The position numbers were made by a program, and so were the translations under genes. A stretch of 64,000 nt of DNA from Timema cristinae. Taxonomy: Eukaryota > Arthropoda > Insecta > Phasmatodea > Timematidae. Location: positions 9,426,642-9,490,641 of the forward strand of contig JBCFYV010011135.1 in the NCBI GenBank assembly GCA_039000515.1, read 5' to 3'. This document shows, piece by piece, positions 1-12,800 of the stretch. Positions within the stretch are counted from its first letter, which is position 1. Every line of letters starts with the position of its first letter. The notes below the pieces were generated by a model. The model was not told where the DNA came from. It did not search any database and worked only from the letters and a program-made list of their open reading frames with translations.

Positions 1-130
1 ATGGTTTGTGTATCCTAAATGGTTTTCTACTCTCACTCCATACAAATGTGACTACATTTTCTCTACTTCTTTCGTGTAGATTTGTAAATAGATCAGATGG
101 TTAGTAAGATGTGGTGCACACAAACATTGG
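1..130 (+). repeat. SINE A, 3' part
   Basis: The window opens inside a SINE A tail ('ggttttctactctc', 'caaatgtg'), the same text as at 25700-25740 and 36490-36530. Bases 130-590 are AT-rich intron; 410-600 resembles one end of the 'attcgaggattcaag' hAT-like repeats (see 37000-37440 and 58160-58330). Confidence 0.6.
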
Positions 131-636
131 AATAATATATATGAAATAAAATGCATTTAGCAAAATATAACATAAAATAAATAAAATGATAGAATTGTGA
201 GAAAATAAATAACTAGTAAATGTAAAAACACTAACATATATTTGCATATTTAGATGTGTGTTAGTGTTTTTACTTTTATTTGTGTTTTATTTTTCCACAA
301 TTATACCATTTTATCTATTTAGTAAATATAAAAATATACATATATTACATGGAAGCCATAATTTACAAATATATTAAAAATATGTATATCAAAAGCCTTT
401 TTAAAGACTATTAGGACAGTGTTTGAATTAAAATTATAAAAATGGGATCCTCAAATTATTTAAGGATATTCAACATCGAGGATTTAAGTAAAATTGTATT
501 CGAGAAAAAAAAAACATTTTTTTTATATTTATTTTTTCTAAAATTTTTAATTGGAATTTATTTTAGGTCTTAAATACTGCTTAGTGGTGGTTAAGCCCAA
601 AAATAATCATAGGAAAAAGTAAGGTATTTGGCGGAC

Positions 637-886
637 CTGATAAAGACCTCCTCCAGCGTGGTAACGGCAACACTCATCTCACAGACTCCAAGTCGCTCCT
701 TGTTCGTCTCCAGGGAATCGAACAATGCCGGGAACTTGCCAGTCTGATCACAGGGGAGATTGTACCACAGCTCAGAGCCCAGGTCACTCTTGAGAGCCGA
801 ACCAGGGACCTGTTTCTGGACCAGCCTTGTCACTTTCTGGGTGTGACAGAGATCCTGCTTCATCAGCTTCAAGTGATAGCCTGCAC
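637..886 (-). CDS. ABCA exon 13 (after NBD1)
   Basis: Residues 723-805. Begins with the second half of a Gly codon then [13 protein letters not shown], the 'YGAGYH' block that follows NBD1 in ABCA3-like proteins, and ends [13 protein letters not shown], the conserved 'TTLEEVFL' block. The donor is taken as CAG|GTCCGC at 636/635, leaving phase 2. Reading continues a few codons into the intron without a stop, so this donor is the least certain of the set. The next exon lies outside the window. Confidence 0.88.
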
Positions 887-3800
887 CTGAAAACCACCAA
901 CCAGCACCCGCATCAGTGGTTGCACACAGTCCATGGCATCACTATAACAATGGACTAGATCGTTGGTAACAGGGAGGTTGGGATTCGATTCCTGGTGAGG
1001 TGTAATAAGTGTTTTTTTCCTTAATGTTTTCCCACTCTACCTCAACCCAAAAATGGGTAAATTTTCTCATAATTCTTCCGCAACCCTTCCCCACTACTGT
1101 AAATGCGCGGATATAAATATTATGACACAAATGCACAAAATAAACAGCATTCGATAATAGAATCAAAACAATTTAATGGAATGTAGACCAGCCGCTTGGT
1201 CTGGTGGTGAGCGCCCCTAGCTACTAATCTAAAGGTACCAAACTCGATTCCCAGCAGTAGCATAGGTATTTTTCTCAAAAGGTAAGTTGTTCTATTGGAC
1301 ACTATAATCTAGTTAATTAGGCTTAAGTTATGTTTAAGATCCCCACTGGCTCCACACCTTCATAATCACTATCATCACATCATCTGCTGCATTGTGGGTG
1401 TGACATGTAGACAACATCCAAGGTACACCACTGCATTCCTCACAGTCAAATATGCCATATCACACCACCCACCAAAAAAAGGGGGGGGATTTAGAAGATT
1501 TTAAAGAAAATGCGAATTTCATTAAAATGCAGAGTTATGTAGAGTCATTGTAAAAACTGCCCCACCAATAATTGTGCATCACTTAACTCAGGCATGTCAA
1601 ATTAATTTGACTGGAAAATATTGAGGGGCCCGCGTTAAAAAAAAAAAATATATATATATATACTGTAACCATCTTGAGTAAAAAGAAAATAAAGATCATA
1701 TTTTGTTTTTAAGACAAAACCTTTATTTTTTTCCATAAATATGAAACTTTTATTTGCAGCAATGGTGTGAATATTGGACTCTTTTTCATAATTGATAACA
1801 AATTCATGCTGTAACCTACCTCTTCATCATCCCACACAAATAACAAACACAGGTAGATACCAAAGACTTATACATTTTATTCAAAACAATCAAGATACTC
1901 CTTAATGAGTAAGTGGAACATACAAGCGTTAGGCGCTGAACAAGTAAACAAGCCAAATGGGCTGGCAGGCGCATAGGTAACCACCAAGGCCAGAAGGGCG
2001 TGTAAACAGCATCAATAGGTGGCAACTAATTTAAGCGCCAAAAATGGCGTCATCAGAAAACCACGATAATACACTAAGAATTGACCTCCAAGTTAATATT
2101 AATTACACCTCCCATAATCAAAGGTTAAGAGCCAAGAACGGGCTTGTGCCCTTGCATTAAATCTGGTGAGAATATGATAACCAGTTGTCGTCATCTGACA
2201 AACCCTAACTAACCTAAACATCAGTATGAAACCTTTCATTATTTATACATAAGGCTCAAAATACCCAACAATAATAAATAGTCTTAATATCTAATAACAA
2301 GTAGAATGTCTACCAAAGAGAATATTTACTTGGCGGCACATGGCCCTTCTTTAACTATCATATAAATATAAGTGATACAACAATATTAAACTATATCAAA
2401 TTTAATAACAAACAAAATGTCCACATTAGAAAATATTATCCATGCCGGCTCACGGCCCCACATTTAACTAACATATAAACATAAATTGCCCACTAATAAT
2501 AAACTATGCCAATCCTTTTTGACATCAAATAGATCATGACAACAGAAAATAATACAGAACATTTTGTTACTGTCTCTCTACTAGCTGAAGCAGGCCATGA
2601 AACTTTCCGTGAAGCTGATATAATAAATCTAAGATAAAGACAATCAGCTCTAAACACCCAAGGAACGAGCACAGCTACAGGCTGGTTGCCATGGTATCCA
2701 AATATCCCATAACCTTAAAGGCAGAAAACCGTAAAAGAAATAATAATAATAATAATCAAAAATATATGTAAGTCCTGAACAGCAAATTTAGAATAATAAA
2801 GATTTAGCGCCAAAAAGAATTTTGAGAAACATGTCGAGCCTACTTAATAGTCAGGCCTCTCACCTCGAAAGCCCAGAGTGTAAAGCGTGATCACATTCTA
2901 GACTCCAACCGTTATATATCCTAAGGAAATCATGTGTTCTCGGGGCGCGGAAAGCAACGGAGAGGAAAGGGGTAAGGGTTCCAAAACAGTCTCCACTTAT
3001 CCACACACATTTAAGTCTATATACAATCACAGTTCGTAGAAGTCCTGAATACGCCCGCCGACGGGTGCTGAGCTCACGCTCAATGCTCATTTGTTTTGGG
3101 GAGCGGTTCAACCAACAAGGCTGGCAGCGAGCCTTGGACTTGGAGCTAGTTCAACGTTGACAGTGCTATATGTCGAATTGTAGTCGTGCCGGAATGAGTC
3201 AACTGGGGTTGGCTTGGCGAGTTATAAAACTTCTCCAAAGTTATGTTGTAACAAGGTTATAATGCTGTAAGTCATGATTTCTTAAAAGTTTGTTCCTTTT
3301 TATAATATGTTATACATATTTGGAAGAAGATACCATGGAAAGGTGGATATAAACATATAAAAGCAACGGCTGTTACAATGAAAAAGATCACAGTTTACAC
3401 ATCACACTGCTGCCACTGGACAAGGTAGTGGTGGTGGATTTATCTTGGAGAAAATTGATCATTACCGCCGTTTCATTCTATCAGAATTCATCAAGAGGGG
3501 GTGTAACGTGCAATACAAATTCCTAAGAGAGGAAACAAAATTCTAACGGAGAGAAAGAAAATTGGTAAAGAATTATATGACACTTAAATAATACATGTAA
3601 GAGGTGTGAATAACATTAAGAACAAACACATTAAAATATATCAGATATTAATAGATTCAATATTTCTCTTTAAAGGAACTAGGGGTCTGCGAGCTTAGGC
3701 TATTTTCTTTCGAGTCGAACTCAAGTCGAGTATTTCAAAAAGATCTCGGGTTTGAGTCCAATCATAATTTTAAAATGTTAATACTTTGTTTATTTCAAAA

Positions 3801-6800
3801 GTAAAATATTATATTTAAAATGTTACCAATCAAAACATACTTTTTAAAATATAATAAAACAACACAAATTTTTAAAATAAGAATGACACTCATTTTTATA
3901 AATATTTTTTTTTAAAGTTTAAAAATTGAAGTATTAATTTTTGATTAGAAAAAACAAAACATTATTCAAAAATAGGAACACTCAAAATATAGTAATTTTA
4001 TTTTTGTTAAAAGTGGTATCAACACTCATGTATTTATATAAATTAAAGCTACACTATTAATATTAAAAGAAATCATAAAATCAACATTATAATGAGCAGC
4101 CTCCTTACCCTTATTTTAGCAGCTTGCCTTACCATTCGTTTGGGTGATATGCTTATTCAATAATCACGCTAATGGTTTTAGGGAGGTTATATTCAAATAA
4201 GGTGTACCCATATTTGCATGGAGGGAGAGTGGAAAGCCAGTTTGGAAAAACCACCCTCAGTACACCCAACCGTGTTTCAAACCTCGAGCTTCCTGTCCCT
4301 GCTAGACACCTTCTGCAAGATTAGCCCATTAGACCACGTGGCCACCGAAGCGGGTTTCGTAACTTTAGTTAATTTGCAATTAAAAAGTAAGAATAACAAG
4401 TAGTTAGAAATATGAAGTGTTTCATATTTCATTAAATAGTTCTCAATGTAGTAATCATGCATGATCGCTTCATCTGTTCCAATTCCATTCTTCTAGGCAC
4501 AGTTACACACGTGCTTTATATGGGGTTGTTATGTTACGTGTTCGTGGCAAGTGTTAATAGTTGCATATTAACCCCCACGTTGTATCGCCATTTGCTATAC
4601 TTCTCTTTTTATTGACGTATAATTGCCCCGTGATTGGGAGTCATTTGTTATACTTCTTTTCAGCCCCTCGTTGGACGTCATTTGTTATATTTCTCCTCCC
4701 CACGTTAGAATGATATTTGTTATATTACATAACAGAATCATTTAAGAGTCACTCCGTAAATCATCGTTTCTATTACGCAACTATGTGCTTTACTTATAAT
4801 GCCTCGTTCCTTATCATTAGACTTTAATAAATGATAATATATCACATAAAGTTTGATATCTATTTATTCCTTAAATTGAAAACATATTGGTATTAATATT
4901 CTAATCGAAACACGATCATGTCGAGGGCCTAGCAACTTATAATCACCGATCGCTTAAAGCACGTCCATTCAAGACCACGACTGATTGCACAGTAAAATAC
5001 GAAGTTTCAAAAAGTCACATATATCTGAGTTCAATAAGCTTCTCGAAGGAACCTTTCTAACGTAAATTACACACCTACAAACTCAGAAAAAAAAATACCT
5101 ATTGCGTGTGGAATCTTCTCGAAGAGGAAATTACTTTAAAAGATCTTAACTTGTCTGGATTACGTTAAAAGACGTTAACATTTCTTAAGTTTAGCTCCAG
5201 TAGATGCTGCCATCGTACTCGAGGCGCGAACTAACTAGTAAATAATTTAGAGGAAGACGTGATTTAAGCGCCACGTAATAGGTTGTACAATTTAAATAAA
5301 GTAAAATATGTTTAATTATATGTAAAATATTTTTGAATATATAAATAATTAGAATGATAAATGGTCAATGCTTTCAAATACTCCTTAGGGTCAAATCTAT
5401 TGCATTACAATACCCCCCAAAGTGTATCTGAAAGTAGAGACTAGTCTTATACTTTTTGATACGCTTTGCCAAAATAAAAAAGTAGACATGATCACTTTTC
5501 GTACACCCTGTATGAGTTTTACAAATTTTACAAAAATTTCACTATTTTGAAACATCCTGTATAGTTTCACAAAATTTACTTAAAGTTCAATATTTTTAAA
5601 CATCCTGTATAGAATTAACAAAATTGCATCAAGTTCAATATTTTGAAGTGGAAGTTATATGAATTAAGCATTAAAATAAAATTTATCAGTTATAATTAGG
5701 ATTAACTAAAATAAGATAATCTAAGTAAAACATTTAGTATAATTATGATTAAATGAAATAAAATATCTAAGTAAGATGTCAGCCTAATTATAATTAACTG
5801 ACATAACATAGTCTAAGTTTATTATATTAAGAAAATTTAATTTAATTGTCACAAATCGAAGTGTCTTTTAATTAATTTTTGCCAAGCAATTTGCATTTCC
5901 TTTATGTCTTGTCTTTTTTTAATTCTATACAATCTTCTTTAATAATTGTTGCACTTCGTTTCATGATCCTTCACGGATCCACTTTTGTGATTTTTCTTCA
6001 CACACTTAACAAAGGCTCTTAACACTTTGTTACACTTACTCTTAAAAGTCTCTTGGCCAAACTTGCTATATGATCACAAACATTTACAACTTTATGTACC
6101 AAACGGTCAACTAAAATTTGCTATATGAGCACCACATTTGCTGAAAATAGCTTAACTTAACATAAAAATTTAAAATAAACACAATTAACTAGTAAAACAT
6201 ATAAGTACATTGTTTAAATCATAGAAATGGCAATATCATACACATACATTGTCTAACAACAGAAAAATATTATTATCATACAGTATCATTGATTTAATTA
6301 GGATGATACTTAACCCCTAGTAAAACAAAATGAAAAACAACAACTCGATGCTGAATCTCTCCACAGCACAGAGAACCATAGTATATACAATCTCTAACAA
6401 GACCTTAGTGGTTTAATACAAGCTCACATTTTGAAATATTCTTATAATTAATTATTATTTTATTATGATTATTATTCCTTTAAAATTTTATTTAAAACAA
6501 AGTTGCTTTAAACTTGTGACATAATATTGATTTATTTTTATAACAGGCTCAATAAAGGCTAACTCCCAAAACTGGAACGTATCCTCAGGATACTTCCCGG
6601 CATACAGTGACCGACAATCCCATTTCTCAGGCCTTCAAAACACACAAGAGGCGTTCTCTTAACGGTCCAAACCTCGTTCAAATGTCTGGTAACCACAGGC
6701 GGTTCAGAACTCTGCTGACCCCTTGGCCCAGAAAAACTCTCAAAACTCTAATACGGGTGGTCCAGGTTCAATGCCTGCCCCCTAAAACTCACAATACTTA

Positions 6801-9800
6801 ACTCGGGTGGCCCAGGTTCAATCCCTGCCCCCTAACACTTACAAAATTCCCATAACTCGGGTGGCCCAGGTTCAATCCCTGCCCCTAAAACTCACAAGGT
6901 AGTCATCAGACCTCTGCGACCAAAACTACTCTCTTGCCAAACGTCGAAGAATCCAAGTCCTTACATCACAACATGTCACTGTATAGCAGAAATTACCTGC
7001 CTCAACTCAATTTTTATTATAAGCTTGTCTTAAATTACTTGTCTGACCTGGTACTTTCCGAGTACACCCCCACCCGCAACTGACTATCCTTTGTAATAAA
7101 TCCATTTCTACTCCTTCCTTCACCAAGCACTTCAGAGGATGCTTCCCTCCCTTGAATTTTGTCATTAATAATGAAAACAAAATGAAGTACTTGTCCTTAC
7201 TTTCCAGAGTTGGACTGTATTGAAATATTAAGGAGGGTCACTTTCCACACTAATCTTTACAATGAAATGGCCCTTATTTACAAGGTTCAGAAGATAAAAT
7301 TACATAATATACTAAGAGCTTGTTGCTTAATAATTCTAATTACATTATTATTATTTCTCACCCCCTCTTTCTCTCTCTCTCTCTTCCTTTAAGCTAGCCT
7401 AACCTGGAATTATACTTTCCAAAGTTGGACTGTATTGAAGTGTTAAGGAGTTGGGTCACTTTCCACACCTATCCTCACAATAAAAAAAAAATTGGGCTCC
7501 CATTTACAAGGTTAAAAAGATAAAATTACAAAATATACTGAGAGCCCCGGCGCTTCACAATTCTTGTTACCTTATTATTATTATTTTCTTCACTTCTCTC
7601 TCCGATTCCTTAGCTAGCCTAACTTGAAAGTACCATTTCACACAGATCTGCACCGCTATGGAGACTTACTGATCCTTACTTTAGCCCTTTCAAGTTCTGA
7701 GAGCTATCCATATTGCACTGCAGCCTCATAATTCTCACAATTTCCTAACATAATCTATCGTGATAGGATACAGGTTGCTTTAGGTTGTGTTTCTGTAACA
7801 TACATTCCTACTGATCCACTAATTGATGATAGGGCTTTAATTCAGTTACATTGTAGGTTCCTTTTACCTGTCTAGTCTCCTGGTCTTCTATTAGGTACAC
7901 ATTATGACCTATTATTCTTTTTACCTGATAGGGACCTTCATATAGTAAAAAGAACTTCTTTATCTCTTTATTTAAGACTGATGATAGTTTGTGATTTTTT
8001 ACCAGAACTGACTGTCCAACAACATAACTTACAGGTTTGTGGATGTTTTTATCATGATAATGGGATCTTTTTGTGGCTACATCTTTTAGTCGTTTCACGG
8101 CAATATGTAATTTAGCTTGTTGATCCTTTTCTATTCTAGGTGGAAAATCAAAAAGTTTCTCTAGGTTCCTACAGGGCCTCCTCCCTTTCATGAGCTCTAT
8201 AGGTGTAAAACCTGTACTCTCGTGAGTAGTGGAGTTTAAGCAAAATTCTATTTTCTCTACTTGGTTCGCCCAGGAAGCATGCTTGTTGTGACAATACAAC
8301 CTCATAAACCTGCCTATTTTCGATTTACTCTCTCAACACTGTTACTCTGAGGATGATATATTGATGTATATTTTGTTTTTATGCTATGGGCCTCAGGGTT
8401 TCTCTCCAGAATTTGGATATGAACTGCTTCCCATGATCCGAAACAATAACCTGTGGAACTCCTACGTCGTTAATATAATTTTGAACAATTTTGTTCGTGA
8501 CTGCTCTGGCAGTAGCCCTCCTAATAGTGTATAACTTCACAAACTTGGTACAGATGTCTAATACTGCAAAGATATATTGGACACCCCTTATACTAGATGG
8601 AAGTGGGCCATATATATCTACGAAGACTAATTGTAATGGGTGTTCTGCTATAACATTTTTCATGAGTCCTTCATATTTTACATTGGGAATTTTGGTTTTC
8701 TGACATATGTCACATGTTCTTAATATTTTAGCTATAGTTTTGTTCATTTTAGGAAAGTTGCATGATTCTTGTAAAATTTTGTAGCACTTTTTTACTCCTA
8801 CATGGCCATAGTATTCATGGCAACTATTGATTACTGGAATAATAAGTTCCTTAGGAATACATATAGTCCAAACCTTGTCAACAGAAGTTTTTTTGAAAAG
8901 TAATTCCCCATAAATTTGATAATTAGCACTAATTTCCGGCTTAGAGTTTTTCTTTTCTAATTCTATGAAAATTTTACTTAATTTAAGGTCATTTCTTTGG
9001 GATTTGGGTAATTCCTGTTTAATATTTTTATCAGTTTCATTCATTACTTCCCTTTTGTGTGCCAATACCCTGAATTCTGTGTCAATGGTTCTTTCAACTA
9101 CACCCTCAGGAGGATATCTAGACAGAGTGTCAGCTACCACCTGTTCTTTACCTGGGATATACTTAATGTCTAAATCATATTCTTGTAGTAACAAAATCCA
9201 TCTGGTGAGCCTGCCATGAAGTAGCTTACATTTGTTAATAAAAGTAAGTGCCTGTGGTCTGTATACAAAACAGTAGTTTTCCCTATGATGAAAATACGAA
9301 ATTGAATGCAACTGAACACTATAGCGAGTAATTCTTTTTCAGTTATTGTATAGTTGATTTCTGGTCCATGTAACACCCTGCTGGCAAAAGCTATTGGTCT
9401 ACGTTCTCCCTGTTCATCAATTTGAAATAATTCTGCACCTATCGCTTGACCTGATGCATCACAAGAAATGCACATGGGTTTACTAAAATCTGGATGTTTT
9501 AACATGACTGTACTCACAAATTGCTCCTTAATTTGTTTCATAGCTGTTTCCTCTGTTATACCCTAGCTCCATTCCTCACCTTTTCTAGTTAGTCGAAGTA
9601 GTGGGAGTACCAGGTTCGAATGACACTTGATGAACTTCCTGTAAATAGTTAATCAAACCTAAAAAAGCTTGAAGTTGCTTCTTATTTTTAGGGATAGGAA
9701 ATTCCCTAATGGCCCTAGTTTTATCTTCATCAGCTGATACACCTTCTGGAGAAATTATGTGTCCCAGAAAATTTATTTTCTTGGATAAAAAAGCCGATTT

Positions 9801-12800
9801 TTCTAGGTTCACCGTCATGCCACCTAATTTTAATTTTTTCAGTACTAGTCCCACTTGTTCCACATGTTCCTTGAAAGTACTTGATGCTATGACTATGTCA
9901 TCGACATATAGGGTAACGAAGCTTAATACTTCTGACCCCAATACTTTTTTAGACCTCTAATGAAATTGCTAGTAGAAACCGATAGACCGAATGGCATTCT
10001 CTTAAAACAGTAAGTTCGTCCATTATATATGAATGAAGTATACTTCCTAGAGTCTTTGTGCAATCCTATCTGCCAAAATGAACTTACTAAGTCCAAAGAC
10101 GTTAAATATTTACAACCCTCAAATTTTTGTATGAGCTCATTAGCTGGTGAAGTGGTCTCCTCATCTCTTACCAATATCTGATTTATCTTTCGTGCATCAA
10201 GGCACAGTCGAATTCCTTTGTTTTTCTTACCAACTACAACTAGTGGATTAACAATATCAGAACTACATCTTTCTATAATGTCCCACTCTAACATGTGAGC
10301 TAGTGCCTCTTCAACAGCTGGTCTTTGACTATATGGTACTGGGTATGACTTACAATTGAATGGTGATTGATTTGTTACCTGGAGTTCACACTCGTAAAGT
10401 TTGTTCAACCCAGGTTTTCTAGAAAAAACCCCTCTATTTTCCCACATGGTTTCTAGTAGGTCCTGAGTTTGTTCCCCATCTAAGTTCATTTTATTGACTT
10501 TATTTTCTATTTCTTCCCATGGTATGTTTGACTCATAATTAGATGTTAATTGCTGCATTTTGATATTTTCAGTATTTTTTGCTTCGATACAACCTACTTT
10601 ACTTATATGTATTTGCACCCTATTCACATGTGATTTTTCAATGAATGAAACTTGTAGTTTTACTGGATTTCTTGTTTATAGATAATTTTCTGCTTTTATA
10701 ATCAATATTAACCTCAAAACCTGTTAACCAATCTGATCCTAATATTACAGGTACATTAAGATTTTCCACCACAAGAAAAATAATAGTAATTTTTACCTCA
10801 TTAATCGCCACATCCAGCAAACATTGTTTCTTCACTTTTTTGTTCCTTGATCCTGTAGCGGCTATTAAGGTTACATTGGTAACTGGCAATTCAGGAATAA
10901 CCTCATCTGGGTTTTGCTTTTTTATTTCTTCAAAACACTCCTGGGAAATAGCCGTTATCTCAGATCCCGTGTCTACCAATAATTCTAACTTAAGGTTACC
11001 TACCTTTCCTTCTATCTCTGGGGATATTGCCTTACAGAACTCATTTTTACTATTATTTTCTTGCAATAGATCCTCCATGGGATCACCTTGTAAAATTACA
11101 TATTGTTTAACATATTGTTTAACAAAGTTCAAATAATTAATCTGTTCATTAGTCCTATTTATTACTACTTTGTTGACCTCATGTGGACTGCCATGGGCCC
11201 TAGCAATCAGTTTCCCTGATTTTCATTTCTAACGACTGTGTGACCCATTGTGAATGGTGCAATATCATTAAAGCTAGGTGCAGAGTGTACTTCTGCTGCT
11301 ATTCTTCTAGTCTGACTATTATTTACCTGTTTGTTGTAATTGTCTCGGCTCTCTTGTCTGGGGTTTTCCCTCACCCCCTCTCGGTGTCCTATCATATGAT
11401 TGTTGGGACCTTGCTATTTTGTCCTTGGTTTATAAAATAGTTAGGTCTGTTGGGCCTGCCGTCTTCTCGACGCTTTGAATCCTGGAATGGGTTTGGTGGT
11501 CTATTTTGTTTATTATCACGACCGAATGGATTATAGGTCTGTCTAGTTCTATCAAAATTGGGTGTTTCATTTCTACCTTCCCTTTCCCCATTCCTTTGCC
11601 ACCTATTGTCAAATCCTATCAATACTCTTTCCATCTCCTTCACATTTTGGGCACTAACACTTAACAATACATTTTGTACCTGAAGAGGAAAGTGATTTGT
11701 TAGATGTTTCACCAACCTGTGTTCTTCCAATGGATAATTTAAATACCTAGCCTGAGAAACAAAACCATGAAAATACTCATTCATTGTGCCTTTCTTGGAA
11801 TCATATCTATTATTAAATATTAACTGCAGAAAGTCGTCCTGCATCTCTTGAGACCAAAAGTGATCCAAAAATGCGCGCTTAGCCTGTTCATAGGTCTCCC
11901 ATTCATCCTCTAAATAACTGGCCCAGTTCCTAGCCTCCCTTCTAAACATGAGAGCAAAATTTCAATTTTGTTCCTTTCCCTTAAATCCTCTTCTTTCCAA
12001 ACTCTCTCAATTTTTTGCAAATATTGAGCCACAGATATTTTGCCCTTTGCTCCCCTATACCTAGGAATGAGTGACAAAGTAAGGTCATTGACATTTTTGG
12101 TTAAGAGATTGTGACTACACCCAATTTTGTTATCTGTCCCCCTACCTTTGTTAAGTTGTACTTGATCAGCTAAGTTGTTTATTTTCTGATCTAAAGTGCC
12201 AACCGTTTTTTTGTTTTTATTTACAATTTCTTTTATCTCCACAATTTCTTTCCTTTTTATTTGAATCTCCTCATTAATATTTTCCTTAATAAATTGCCTA
12301 TTAGCATCCTCTTGCCCTTCAATTTCTAACCTCACCTTTTCTATTTGAATTTCCAAATTGGATTGCACTACCTGAACAGCTGATTTGTTGTGTGCTATCT
12401 GTATATCCTGTGTTTGTATTTGTTTTTCTAATCTACTGGTTTCTTTATCTAATTTTTTCTCCAAACCCTCTGTTTTGTTTGTCACTGAAGATATTTGATC
12501 AATTAACTTAAACTGTTCCTTTCTTAGATTTCCTGCCTAACCTCTAAATTTCCTTGTTTTTTTTCTCCTTCTGAAACCCTGTCATTAATTTCATTAATTT
12601 GTTGGATAAAATTTTGATTAATTAATTCTAAATTCTCCAAATTTTTTATTTATATTCTTTGATTGTTCGTCGACCTTTTGGTTGAGTTTAGTTTCTAAAG
12701 TTTGTCCCATTTTTTCCAAATCCTTTTTAAATCCTGTTTATTTTCTGATGCAGTTCGATCAATTTTACATCCGAGTTCTCTCATATTTTCTAATATAACA

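Noticed and set aside
2860..3111. 83-codon minus-strand gene
   Set aside because: Arg/Ser-rich with no motif; no support beyond being open.
5425..7807. An env gene in element 1
   Set aside because: No frame longer than about 65 codons, no signal peptide or membrane segment; the region is mainly direct repeats.
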